Assembly: GCA_016748015.1 (NCBI GenBank)
Contig: JAAOMT010000571.1
Coordinates: 995,095-1,059,094, forward strand
Length of the DNA stretch: 64,000 nt
Reading direction: 5' to 3'
DNA from: Geosiphon pyriformis
Lineage: Eukaryota; Glomeromycota; Glomeromycetes; Archaeosporales; Geosiphonaceae
Shown here: positions 10,830 to 21,938 of the stretch, piece after piece
Layout of the letters: each line of letters starts with the position of its first letter
How positions within the stretch are numbered: position 1 is the stretch's first letter
Notes under the pieces: generated by a model
Databases searched by the model: none
What the model saw: only the letters and a program-made list of their open reading frames with translations
What the model was told of the DNA's origin: nothing
Made by a program: the position numbers and the translations under genes

Positions 10830-12060
10830 GCTTTGGTCAAGATTTTGTTATTCAATCTTAATTTATAAGCTCTATATCTTAGAATTTCTTCTATGTGAAA
10901 TGATCTGTCTCATTTGAGGTCAAATTTTTCACTCCATTGTTTTTCCACTTTGGTACAATGTAGTAGTATTTTGTCTCCAATTCTGAATTCAACTGGTTTA
11001 TTTGGTAGTTGGTTATCATGTCTTTCTTTTTGTTTTTCTTGTGACCTTTGTATGTTATCAGCTGCTTTTCGTCATTTGTTTTCTAATGTTTCTATTAAGT
11101 CATATGTTCTTCTTAACAATGTGTTTTTGAAATTTTCTTCTGTTATTGGTTTGGTTGGATATGTGCTGACTTCTATTTCTACTGGTAGTGTTGCTGTTTT
11201 ACCATATACTAATTCAAATGGCATTGCTTGTGTAGTATCTTGCTTCATTGTCTGATAAGCAAATAGTACTGATGGTATCAACAAATTCCAATCATTCTGG
11301 TTTTCTTGGCTGAGTTTAACTATTGCTTTACACAATGTTCTGTTGAATCTTTCGACTAATCCGTTGATTTGTGGATGGTATGGTAATGATAGTGGTCCTT
11401 TAATTCCAAATCTTTGGCTCAATTCTGTTAATGTTCTGTTCACAAAATGAGTTCTTTGGTCTGATAATAATTTTTTTGGACATCTATGTCGACAAATCAA
11501 ATCTTAATGAACAAATTTGGCAATGGATTCTGCATCCACTCTTTGAATTGCTTTTGCCTCTGGCCATTTAGTGAGATAGTCCATGGCTACTGCTATGTAT
11601 CTGTTTCCTCTGCTGGTGATTGTTAATGGTCTGACTAAATCAATTCCAACACAGTCAAATAGTTGTCCCACTTTGATTGGTCTTAATGGTTCACTGGGTT
11701 TCATACCTCCTCTTCGCTGACAAGCATCACAATTTTGAACATATTGGATGATGTCTGGATACATTGATGGCCAGTAGTATCTTTTTCTGGTTCTTTCTAT
11801 GGTTGCTTCTTTGTGAAAATGTCCTGCTGTTGGATTTGAATGCATGTTGAATAGTATTGTCTCTTTTTCTGGCTCTGTAATTACTCTGGTTGGTTGCTTT
11901 AGATCTTTTCTATTTTTCTGATAAAGTATATTTTGGTGAGTGATAAAATATTTTTATTGTTGTTTGATACTCTTTCATTCTATTTGAGATAAATTTTCCT
12001 TGAACTGTTGAGTGTTTATATAATATTACAATTGTTGATATTTTTGTATGTTCATCTTTT
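10830..12060 (-). pseudogene. Integrase of copy B, degenerate
   Basis: Two long open pieces cover most of the domain: 11,504-11,845 has MHSNPTAGHFHKEATIERTR, CDACQRRGG and VGIDLVRPLTITSRGNRY, AVAMDYLTKWPEAKAIQR; 11,072-11,500 has ICRHRCPKKLLSDQRTHFVN, SLPYHPQINGLVERFNRTL and SVLFAYQTMKQDTTQAMPFE. Catalytic Asp, Asp and Glu positions are visible. A TAA at about 11,503 separates the two, and further stops occur downstream at 11,071. The nearly intact core makes B better preserved than A. Confidence 0.88.
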
Positions 12061-12230
12061 GTTATATTTTTTATTGGTATTGTTCTGGTTTTGTTATATT
12101 TTTTTTTTGTTGAAATGTACTTTAAATTTGTTTCATTTGCAACAAACTGTCAGCATTTCTGTTGTTTTTTCTCTTTTTATAATGTATAGTATAATTATAT
12201 GATGCAAGTGTCATTTTCCATCTTGACTGT
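12061..12230 (-). pseudogene. RNase H C-terminal fragment of copy B
   Basis: The last part of the RNase H (N-R-N-A-D-S-L, near 12,140-12,160) plus the link to integrase. It is cut by copy D at 12,230; the rest of the RNase H lies at 21,943 and above. CTGT at 12,227-12,230 is the left copy of D's target duplication. Confidence 0.8.
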
Positions 12231-13190
12231 TGTTACCAGTAGAATTTTAGCTATTAATTAGCATGAAATTACTTATAATTTCTATAATTAATCAGTATAT
12301 TAATATCATTTCAAATTATTATTTATTATTTAATCAATCATCACATATTACAATTCAATTAAAATAATCTAATTAGTATAACAGAAAGTAGGATGATCAA
12401 ATTACACAATACTCTGAACTTTGTAACATTCAAAAACTCGCCAAAATTTACAGAAATTCGCCGAAATTATGAATAGTTCACCCAAATTAATCAATAGTTT
12501 AGCAAAATAACTTGTAGTTTATCAAAATGTATCTTTAGTTTACCAAAATTTGAGCAAAGAGAAAAAGTGCAAGTTCATAGACTAGTACTACAACAAGTTG
12601 TATAAAAGAAGAGCTTTTCTCTTCTGAAAAATGTATCTTACTTTAGATTTATTACTTAGAACCATTCCTACACACACAAAAAGAAATAAATATCAAATAA
12701 TTCAAAAAACCAAATTCTATAATTATTGCACTTGAAAAATCCTCAAAACCCAACTAACATTTTGAAATTGATTAGCTACCAATTTCAGTAAACTGTTAGT
12801 GACTCCAGGCCTGGATAGAAAACGTTTCCCTTGATAAAATCCTATTTTTTTTACATTTCTTTTCTTTTCTTATTACAATCATTAGGGTAGCCTACAGACG
12901 AGATTCCTATAGAAGAGTTGACTTTCATAGCAAAGTAACTACACATTTTTAGTGAGCTTCCAGATGAGCAATTCCTGGGAAAGAGTTGACATTTACTACA
13001 ATGTAACTACATAAAGTAACTGGCAAAAGAATTGGCCATTCTACTTATAAGCCCAGCAGTTTAAATTATAGAAGATAATTTGAAGAGAAAATTCAGTTAT
13101 TGGAGGTTCAACTACTTCCTGAAAACGTGAATTCACAGCAAATCAACATTACCAACATTTAAGAAAAGAGACCAAAAACCTCCAGTAATA
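12231..13190 (+). repeat. 5' LTR of copy D
   Basis: 960 bp, TGTTAC to GTAATA. It matches 20,950-21,938 with scattered substitutions. It contains short tandem-like units built on GCCGAAATTT / GCCAAAATTT (12,430-12,560); the 3' LTR has an extra unit, which explains most of the 29-bp length difference. It is followed after two bases by TGGTGCTCTCCCACG (13,193 on), the putative primer binding site, which shares only TGGTGC with family 1. Confidence 0.92.
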
Positions 13191-13235
13191 TTTGGTGCTC
13201 TCCCACGAAAATAACACAGCAACAACAAATTCAAA

Positions 13236-15200
13236 GTGGTAACCACACTAGACACAGCAACTCTAGAGTATTACCAGTCAATTTACACCCACTGCAAGCA
13301 AAGATTCAATATTCCAGACGGAATTGAAGTTGTCAAGAAATCAGTATACCAATACATTGAAAACCGCATTAACAATTATCTTTTTGGAAACTACAACATC
13401 TCAGAAGTTAGAAGCAATCTCTACAATAATTTAGTGCACTATTCACAATTGGGAACAGAAAACCTGAACAGTAAAACACTTGCTACCTACTTCCAAGAAC
13501 TTAATTTTAACATTATTGAGTATTGTGAAGAAAAATACCCAGTACAGTCTAAATACTCTTTTGACTTTGAATCAGAGACAGAAACAAGCAACAAAGGCAA
13601 ACAAAGATTGAAGCAATACTCAAAAACCACTCCAAACACTCTAACACTACAAAAGACACCTACCAAACACTTGCAAACATTTGAACAAGGAACTAGTGTC
13701 AAATTACCATTTTCTATTACACCTTTTCTAATTTTACTTGTTCAACCACAAACACCAAATTCACCACTCAACTGCTTCTCCAGACCAGAAAATTTTCAGT
13801 CACCTAGAAACCCTACTCAACAGCAGAAACCAATATCAACAAGTGCCAATATCATTGACTACTTACAGGAAAACGAAAGTAATCCTTCAGAAAGCTTGGA
13901 AAGTAAAGGAACTGAATCAGAACCAGAAGAAATTACAGAAAACAAAAAAGAAATGGCAACTGCTTACATTGTAAAAATCCCAGAATTCACTAGTAAAGAC
14001 AATGATACCAGTTCTCAAGAATGGCTTGACAAGGTTCAAAAAGCAGGAGATGCAAATGGTTGGATTGCAGCAAGAATGCTCAAAGCAATTCCCTACTTTC
14101 TCCAAGGAACAACAGGAGAATGATTTGAAAACTTAGAAAAACTATTTGAAAACTGGCAAGCATTCAAAGATGCTTTTCTACAACAATTCACTGATAACAA
14201 TATCTCTATCACTTTCAGAAACTGCTTTCACAATATTAAACAAAGAAACATCTGAAACTGTTATGACCTATCTTAGAAGATTTAACAAACTTCTCAGATG
14301 AATTCGACAATTAGAAACCAATGACTACTATTCTGATGCTCAAATTTTGGATCAGTTTATAGCAGGATTAAAAGACAAACTGATTAAGAAAGTCTGTCCA
14401 CATGCTCCAGCAGACTTAGCAACTGCTATTAGACATGCAAAAAACTATAAAATGGCAATGGAAAAAGCAAATCATACCAAGCTTGTAAACCTTGCAATTG
14501 GAGAAACCAGCTCAGCAATTGAAAAGAAGATAGACCAACTCACAAAAAAAGTTGAAAGCTACTTCACAAATCAACAACAACTACAAAGATATCAACCTCC
14601 ACAACGACGCAACCAAAACAATTTTGGATTACCATCCAACAACCAATCTCAAAATTGTCATTATTGTGGAATTCCAGAACACTGGAAACGAGATTGTAGG
14701 AAATTACAAAGAGACCAACAAAACAGGAGTAATCAATGTTACTTTTCACCACAACAATCCTATTACCAATCTCCACCACCAATCTATTATTCACCAAGAC
14801 CACAAAATCAAAACTACTATCCACCAGCTCCACAATTAATGCAGCAACAATATCAACAACCTTTACCAATTCAGCCATATCAGACACCACCCACTTAACA
14901 ATATCAAGTACCAGCAAGAAGATTAGTTCAACATAACCAATTCACACTCCAAAATCAATTGCAGAATAACCACAACAGAATCAATCTAAATAACTAGTTG
15001 GTTCCCCAAAATTCGGGTCAGCAAAGACCCAATCACTATTACACTCAACTCAGTTATCTTACAATACCAGAGGAATCAGATTTTCAACAAACTGTACTTT
15101 CTGAAGGTAAAGTTGCAGCACCAAGATCAAACCCTTCCAACTACACCATTCCATCAGCTTAAATTGCCCAAAATGCCAATCTGTTAGACATATTTCCATT
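13236..15200 (+). pseudogene. gag region of copy D
   Basis: Residues from GTG at 13,236 form an N-terminal domain (YYQSIYTHCKQRFNI...) related to that of family 1, a Ser/Glu-rich linker, then the gag core at the conserved ATG 13,953 (MATAYIVKIPEF, matching MAYAPIAKLENF). The zinc knuckle CHYCGIPEHWKRDC is at 14,656-14,697, followed by a Tyr/Gln/Pro-rich tail. In-frame stops: TGA at 14,122 (expected Trp), TAA at about 14,896 (expected Gln) and TAG at about 14,995. A one-base change near 14,220-14,240 shifts the frame. No ATG lies between the in-frame TAA at 13,212 and the conserved domain. Confidence 0.87.
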
Positions 15201-16390
15201 TGAATTTGAAGCAAATGAATTACCATTTCTGCTTAGTAATGCAGCAGTCAATAAACAGAAAGCAATTACTGCTATGTACACAGAAGCTACAGTGGAAAGA
15301 AAACCCATTCACTTAATCTTAGATAGTGGATCAACTGGAAGTATCATCACTTACCAACTGATGCAACAACTCAAACGAAACATAGACAGACCAGCTCAAA
15401 CAGTTATTGTTACAGCTGATGGTATAAAGAAGACTCCAGTAAGAAAAATTGATGATTTTCCTTTTTCAATTGATGGAATCACCATTCCAGTTAAAGTTCT
15501 TGTTATGGATGCACCCCAATACCAAGCTCTAATCGGAAATGATTGGCTTCTCAAGGCCAATGCAAACCTGAACTGGAAAACTCAAGAACTTAAAATCTCA
15601 TACCAAGGACAATATACCATAGTACCTGCAACCTGTGGTACCTTTAACAAACGATCAGAAAAAGCTCCAATATTTGAATTTGAAGAGGAGAAAGAAATGC
15701 CACTTACTAAAACCTACATGGCTCTTGGATCAACATCCAATTGGACTGAAGAAACAGAACAAAAGATTTTTGAAGAATCAAGGGGATAGAAAAAAGTTAG
15801 ATATTCTACACCAGAACCATGGAAACAACCACCCTATATTCCATTCAAATGCAAAGATTGCAACAAAAAACTTTCATCAATGGAAGCATGTATTTCTCCA
15901 GAAGAGGAATATGAAACTCGTACCTGTTACTTTTGCAAAGCATGCCATAGAGAACGATTTGGATCTCCAAAAAAAAGTGGAAAATAGGACAACACACCTT
16001 GCCTTACATGTAGAGAAATGCTACCAGAAGAATGCAATTGGATTGATGTAGCAATGAAAAGAGGAGTATGTGATCAAACCTGTCAATATGCTCTATTAAT
16101 TTCGGAAAAAGTCAGAAGAGGAACACCATTTAATGCAGCATACAACAGTGCTCTCAATAAACTTTACCACTACCCTCATGATGCTGAAATGATTTTTGAC
16201 CTACCAATGGCATTGATCAATAGAGCCATCCAAGAAGATGTCCACCAAATGAAAGAAGCTGAATATATTGAGTATACCATGGAATTAGCTGGATTTGATT
16301 ATAAAGATGAAGTAAAAACCTACCACCAAATTGCAAACCACACATATCTGACCAAAAAAGCTCAAATTCAATGATTAGAGCAAATAAACA
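15201..16390 (+). pseudogene. Protease and Cys-rich module of copy D
   Basis: Protease: HLILDSGSTGSIIT (15,309-15,350) keeps the catalytic DSG, followed by ALIGNDWLLKANANLNW as in Ty3-type retropepsins; open from 15,274 to 15,789. After a TAG at 15,787 the same frame gives the Cys-rich module: CKDCNKKLSSMEAC (about 15,849), CYFCKACHRERF, CLTC (about 15,999), then GVCDQTCQYALLI and a helical tail. This is a potential two-zinc fold of a type I do not recognise from retroelements. Four CXXC-type pairs are conserved at the same positions in B and C. The frame stays continuous with gag and pol. Confidence 0.82.
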
Positions 16391-16395
16391 TTCAA

Positions 16396-17229
16396 TTGTG
16401 TGAAGAATGTGTCATGTCTTGTGATGACCAATGGTGTTTAGAATGTTATGCTCTTAGCATTCCTCTGCCAGATGGGAATAATGAAAATGAAATCGAATTT
16501 GGAGTATCTGAATTAGTAGAAGAACTACCAACCACTCCCATCTATCTTCTTGAAAAGCAACCACCTCTACAACTTAAATATTTTGACAACCATGGCCAAG
16601 GAATCAGACCAGAAAAAGCACACGAAATTGATGCTGGATATGACTTAAGATACCCAGGAAAAGATACTTTAATTCTCCAACCAAAGTCTTTGACAAAAAT
16701 CAATCTAAAAATTGCTCTTGAAATTCTACCAGGAGCAATAGTTCAAATTGCCTCCAGATCATCATTGGCAAGCAAAGGAATTAATATTAGAGGAGGAGTT
16801 ATAGATGCAGGATATACTGGAGACATTACCATCATGTTACAGAATGAGACAGACAAACCATTCAAAATTGAACATGCTGAAAAAATTGCTCAAGCAATTT
16901 ACTTACTCTTAATCAACATTTCGGGTTTACAATCAGTAAACAACAGAGAACAATTGGGAAAAAGTGAAAGAGGAACTCAAGGTTTTGGTTCAACTGGACA
17001 ATTTACAGTTCCAGTAAACATAGCTCTTAATACACAAAATGAATCTCACCAGGTTCTTCAACTTTCTCAACCAATTACCATTTCACTTTTTGGAGAACAT
17101 CACGAAATTTACACTTGTTCAAAACCCACTACTACTCAACAAATCTTTGAATTCAATGAACAAATTTGTTTGAAGCATGAAATATCAATTCCAAACGTTT
17201 ATATTCCCAAAAGAATGAAAAAATTTTGA
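16396..17229 (+). CDS. dUTPase domain of the copy D polyprotein
   Basis: An uninterrupted 277-residue stretch within the gag-pol frame. It begins with a CX2CX8CX2C zinc cluster (residues 2-17, CEEC..CLEC). A trimeric dUTPase follows at about residues 66-202 (16,591-17,001). All five motifs are present in order: I AGYDLRY (80-86), II ASRSSLASKGI (119-129), III GVIDAGYTGDI (134-144), IV EKIAQAIYL (162-170), V ERGTQGFGSTG (191-201). Motif III keeps the Asp and Tyr that contact deoxyuridine and the catalytic water. The family hydrolyses dUTP to dUMP and pyrophosphate; in a retroelement it would limit uracil in cDNA. Position between protease and RT is unusual. Not free-standing: it has no start of its own in context. 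Confidence 0.92.
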   Translation: MCEECVMSCDDQWCLECYALSIPLPDGNNENEIEFGVSELVEELPTTPIYLLEKQPPLQLKYFDNHGQGIRPEKAHEIDAGYDLRYPGKDTLILQPKSLTKINLKIALEILPGAIVQIASRSSLASKGINIRGGVIDAGYTGDITIMLQNETDKPFKIEHAEKIAQAIYLLLINISGLQSVNNREQLGKSERGTQGFGSTGQFTVPVNIALNTQNESHQVLQLSQPITISLFGEHHEIYTCSKPTTTQQIFEFNEQICLKHEISIPNVYIPKRMKKF

Positions 17230-18840
17230 GTTACATTCTACAACCCCAATAATTACCCTATTGTCTTATTAAACAAATTAGAAATTGGAATCATACATAA
17301 CAATATCTTTCAAGATGAAAACCCTCAAATTGTCTCTAATTTCATCGAAATTGTAAAGCACACTCTACTTCCAAATCCAAATATCATTTCTACTACTGAA
17401 AACTACCACTTGTTGGAAGAAAAACTCTCTCGAATCAATATGGATCCCTTAAAACCTCAACAACAAAGACAATTGAAACAATTGATAGCTGAATTTGCAG
17501 ATATATTTGCAAAAGACAACAATGACTTGGGAAAAACAAACATTGTTCAACATCAGATTCATACAGGAAATGCTCCACTAAAACATCAACAAGCCTATCG
17601 AGTGCCACCTGCCAGCCACTAATTCATCAGAGAAGAGGTCCAAAGAATGCTCAATAATGAATTGATTCAACCATCAAGAAGTCCTTAGGCCTCACCAGTA
17701 GTTTTAGTTAAAAAGAAAAACGGAAAAATCAGATTCTGTGTCAATTATAGACAACTGAATAGTATTACAATTGGAGATGCCTACCCTTTTCCAAGAATTG
17801 ATGACATGCTAGATGCTCTAGGAAAAGCCAAGTTCTTCTCAACTTTAGACTTGGAAAGTGGATACTGGCAAGTCGAAATGGACCCAAAAGACTGACCCAA
17901 AACAGCATTCACCACCCAAGGAGGAAACTATGAGTTCAATGTTATGCCTTTTGGACTCTGCAATACACCAGCAACATTCCAACGACTCATGGATGTTGTA
18001 TATGAAGAACTCTTATGGCAATCAGTAGTTGTTTACCTTGATGACACTGATGTGTACTCACCAAGCTTTGAAGCCCATCTTATTCATCTGCGAGAAGTTT
18101 TTCAACGACTACGGAAAACAGGATTAAAATTGAATATTAAGAAATGTCATTTTGGAAAAACAAGCTTAATCTTTCTTGAACACATGGTTAGCAAAGATGG
18201 AGTCAAACCAAACCCTAGAACAATTAGTGCTGTCAAAAACTTCCAAACCCCAAAAAATACCACAGAGCTACAAGAATTTGTAGGATTAGCCTCCTATTAT
18301 TGAAAATTCATCAAAGGATTCTCAGAAATTGCCAAACCACTCAATTATCTCACCAATAAAAATGTGCCATACAAATGGACTGAAAAACAACAAAAAGCAT
18401 TTGAAACTCTCAAAACAAAGCTAACAACAGCCCCAGTTCTTGCTTACTCAGACTTCAACAAACAATTTCAACTAGCCACTGATGCTTTACACATAGCATT
18501 TGGTGTTATTTTATCACAAATAGATGAAAAGGGGCAAGAACAAATTATTGTTTATGCTAGTAGAACACTCAAACCAACAGAACTAAAATATAGCTCAACT
18601 GAATTAGAAGCTGCCATAGTTATTTGGGCTCTTAAACATTTTCAACAATATCTGAAGAATGGAAAAGAATTTGACATAATAACAGACAACATTGGCCTCA
18701 AATGGCTCAATAAAAAAAAAACTGAACAAAGTGCCAAACAGTCTCAATGGAATGACTTCCTAGCAGACTACAGATATATTGTATACCACAAACCAGGAAA
18801 ACTACATATTAATGTTGATAGCCTCTCAAGAATGAGATAA
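17230..18840 (+). pseudogene. Reverse transcriptase and RNase H of copy D
   Basis: After a linker (17,230-17,640), RT motifs appear in order: [54 protein letters not shown] (17,941 on), VVVYLDDTDVYS with the YLDD catalytic pair (about 18,027-18,060), FLEHMVSKDGVKPN. The RNase H (18,364-18,840, open) has LATDALHIAFGVILSQ, YSSTELEAAIVIWALKHF, IITDNIGLKWL and NVDSLSRMR, with D, E, D, D acidic positions visible. Stops at 17,621, 17,685, 17,893 and 18,301 break the frame; those at 17,685 (TAG) and 17,893 or 18,301 (TGA) fall on conserved Trp-like or Arg positions. All pieces share one frame. Confidence 0.9.
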
Positions 18841-20289
18841 GATTAATACCAACAACAATTCCACCACAACTTACCAACTTACCAACAAAATAACCAAAAA
18901 AAAATAGATCTCAGAAATTACAGCAATCTTAAAAATTATTTGAAGACTCTTACCATGTTAGAAAACTGGTCTCCAAGTGAAAAACACCACTTACAACACC
19001 AATCAAAACAATATTTCATACACCAGAACAAAATCTATTATAAAAATCACAGAAAACCAAACCAGCCACTCAGATTAATACAAGAGAATGAAAAAGAAAC
19101 AATTTTATACAACATGTACACAGATCCGTCTTCAGCACACTTGGGAAAAGAGGGAACAATTCAAAAAACCCTTGAACATTATTTTTGGCCTCACATACAA
19201 AAAGACATTTGACAATATGTAGAATCTTGTAATAGCTGTCAAAGAAGAGGAGGAACTCACTCCACAGAACCTTTAAATCCAATCAAAGTTGGACAACTTT
19301 TTGACAGAGTTGGAATTGATTTAGTTGGACCATTACCTATCACAACCCAAGGAAATCGTTATATTGCAGTTGCAGTGGATTATCTTACCAAATGGCCTAA
19401 AGCTAGAGCCATCCAAAGAGCAGATGCAAAATCAGTAGCAAATTTCATCTATGAAGACATTATCTGTAGACATGGATGCCCAATTGAACTCTTATCTGAT
19501 CAAGGAACACATTTTGTGAACAACTTGATACAAGAAATTTGTGAATGGTTCAATGTCAAAAGACCTCTATCATTACCTTATCACCCTCAAACAAATGGAC
19601 TTGTAGAACATTTCAACAGAACATTGTGTAAATCTTTAACCAAAGTCTTAACAGACTTTGAGCAGGAATGGGATATCTTTATTTCATTAGTGTTACTAGC
19701 ATACAGAACACTAAAACAAGATACTATAAAACACATACCATTTTATCTTACTTATGGAAGGACAGCAACATTACCAATTAATTTTACAGTGGAAACATAC
19801 CCAGTACAACCAATCAATGAAAAAAACTTTCAAGAGACACTCCAAAGAAGAGCCTACACTCTTCTTAGTACACTGGAAAGAAAAAGAAGAATAGCAGCAA
19901 CTCATATTGAACATTCCCAAGCTCAACAAAAAGAAAGACATGACAACAAATTACCACCTATTACCAACAAATTTAAAGTTGAAAATAAAGTTCTCTTACA
20001 CAGAACTAAGGCTGAAAAACAATAGAGTGAGAAATTTAAAAACAAATGGGATGGACCATTTTATATTCACGAAATTCTAGACAATGGATCATACAAGTTA
20101 AGACTTAATGACAAAATATTAGCAAAAGTTGCACATAGAGACAGATTAAAACACTATCATTCCAGAAACAATCTTGAACCATTAATTCCACAAATTGGTA
20201 CACATTCCCCTTTAATTAATCCTGAAGATATTCCCCAAAATTTAGAACCAATAATTATAATAGAACAACAACCAAACTTGAACACTTAA
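18841..20289 (+). pseudogene. Integrase of copy D
   Basis: N-terminal HHCC zinc domain: MYTDPSSAHLGKEGT to CNSCQRRGG (19,111-19,250). Core: VGIDLVGPLPI, AVAVDYLTKWPKARA, ICRHGCPIELLSDQGTHF, LPYHPQTNGLVEHFNRTL (19,375-20,025 open), keeping D, D and E. The C-terminal domain runs to LKHYHSRNNLEP and IIIIEQQPNLNT, where TAA occurs at 20,287-20,289. In family 1 the frame continues through this point, and the next stops here (TAA at 20,299, 20,368, 20,389) all sit where CAA would keep it open, so this may be a decayed internal codon rather than the true end. A TGA at 19,210 and a TAG at 20,023 also interrupt. Confidence 0.88.
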
Positions 20290-20412
20290 ATTTTACAATA
20301 ATTTTCTAATAAAAACACAAAGACAAAAATAGTAAATAATTACAAAACACCCAAACCCAAAAACAAATAAAAACCCCATATCCAAAAATAATTTTTTTTA
20401 TTCTCTCTTTTC

Positions 20413-20432
20413 NNNNNNNNNNNNNNNNNNNN
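20413..20432. other. Assembly gap (20 N)
   Basis: Exactly 20 N, probably a fixed-size scaffold placeholder. It lies inside copy D between the integrase end and the last part of the C-terminal extension, so true element length and frame across this point are unknown. Confidence 0.98.
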
Positions 20433-20938
20433 ACAAGAAGTTACTCTGAGAATAGATTACCAAGACTTTTGAAACAAGCACTAGAAAAAAATCTTTTAAT
20501 TGCCCCTATTGACATTCCACTAAATGCTACAATACAACAAAAACTTTTACTATTTCTCAATGAACAGAACAATGAACACACTCCTATCTATAAATACTTT
20601 CACATTGGAAAAACACTTTATAAATGAAAACTGGAACTTGAAGCAACAAATCTCACTCCTGAAGCTATACAAAAACAAATCCACAATGAATTCAAAACAG
20701 CAGCTGGACCAACAAACACTCACTACAAACTTAAAGCAGCTCTTAGACTCTATAACTTGTTTAATACTTGTGAAAATGTTCTACAAAATCTAATACTGCA
20801 ACCAATGAAAGTCCAATACATTGGCAAACTTACAGAACTGAAATTTCAACAATTTTCAGACCAGATTACTTCAATTATTTTAGATTACTATCTCAATATT
20901 ACAGATAGTACTTGGACTTCGACAGAGCTCAGTCTTGA
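20433..20938 (+). pseudogene. C-terminal extension of copy D (after gap)
   Basis: Coding-like sequence with one stop (TGA at about 20,625, expected Trp): readable segments are NRLPRLLKQALEKNLLIAPI, NEQNNEHTPIYKYFHIGKTL, ATNLTPEAIQKQIHNEF and LILQPMKVQYIGKLTELK. After a one-base frame change near 20,900 it ends LDFDRAQS and TGA at 20,936-20,938, the same terminal motif as LDFNRAQY (A) and LDFDGAQY (C). The polypurine tract GAGAAGGAGATTA (20,937-20,949) overlaps the stop. This supports a conserved terminal protein domain shared by both families although the rest has diverged strongly. Function unknown. Confidence 0.7.
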
Positions 20939-20949
20939 GAAGGAGATTA

Positions 20950-21938
20950 TGTTACCAATAGAATTTTAGCTATTAATTAGCATGAAATTATCCTTATAAT
21001 TCCTATAATTAATCAGTATATTAATATCATTTCAAATTATCATTTATTATTTAATCAATCATCACATATCATGATTTAATTAAAATAATCTAATTAGTAT
21101 AACAGAAAGTAGGATGATCAAATTACACAATACTCTGAACTTTGTAACATTCAAAAATTCGCCAAAATTTGTAAAAAATTTGCCGAAATTTACAGAAATT
21201 TGTTAAAATTATGAATAGTTCACCCAAATTAATCAATAGTTCAGTGAAATAACTTGTAGTTTATCAAAATGTATCTTTAGTTCGCCGAAATTTGAGCAAA
21301 GAGAAAAAGTGCAAGTTCATAGACTACTACAACAAGTTGTATAAAAAAAAGCTTTTCTCTTCTGGAAAATGTATTTTACTTTAGATTTATCACTTAGAAC
21401 CATTCCTACACACACAAAAAGAAATAAATATCAAATAATTCGAAAACCAAATTCTTTAATTATTGCACTTAAAAAATCCTCAAAACTCAACTAATGTTTT
21501 GAAATTAATTAGCTACCAATTTCAGTAAACTATTAGTAACTTCAGGCCTGGATAGAAAACGTTTCTCTTGATAAAATCCTATTTTTTTACATTTCTTTTA
21601 TTTTTTTCTTTTATTTTCTTATTACAATCATTAGGGTAGCCTACAGATGAGATTCCTGTAGAAGAGTTGACTTTCACAGCAAAGTAACTACACATTTTTA
21701 GTGAGCTTCTAAACGAGCAATTCTTGGGAAAGAGTTGACATTTACTACAATATAACTACATAAAGTAACTGGCAAGGAATTGGCCATTCCACTTATAAGC
21801 CCAGCAGTTCAAATTATAGGAGATAATTTGAAGAGAAAATTCAGTTATTGGAGTTTCAACTACTTCCTGAAAATGTAAATTCACAGCAAATTAACATTAC
21901 CAACATTTAAGAAAAGAGACCAAAAACCTCCAGTAATA
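20950..21938 (+). repeat. 3' LTR of copy D
   Basis: 989 bp, TGTTACC to CAGTAATA, followed by the CTGT target duplication and then the RNase H of copy B. Compared with the 5' LTR it carries an extra GCCGAAATTT-type unit around 21,165-21,215 and mostly transition differences. Confidence 0.92.

Larger units (their letters stand above)
12231..21938 (+). mobile_element. LTR retrotransposon copy D (family 2), near-complete
   Basis: LTRs lie at 12,231-13,190 and 20,950-21,938. The 4-bp target duplication CTGT lies at 12,227-12,230 and 21,939-21,942; a fifth matching base (A) can be read if the LTR is taken to end GTAAT. Between the LTRs one reading frame runs from gag to the end of integrase after a single frame change near 14,230, with a modest number of stop codons. 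It is therefore the youngest and best preserved element here. A 20-N gap at 20,413-20,432 hides part of the C-terminal extension. Confidence 0.93.

Noticed and set aside
14100-20640. Alternative genetic code with TGA read as Trp
   Set aside because: TGA often falls on expected Trp codons in the retroelements, but TAG and TAA fall on expected Trp and Gln codons just as readily, and host genes end properly at TGA (SNAPC1, TRAF7-like). Deamination explains all three.
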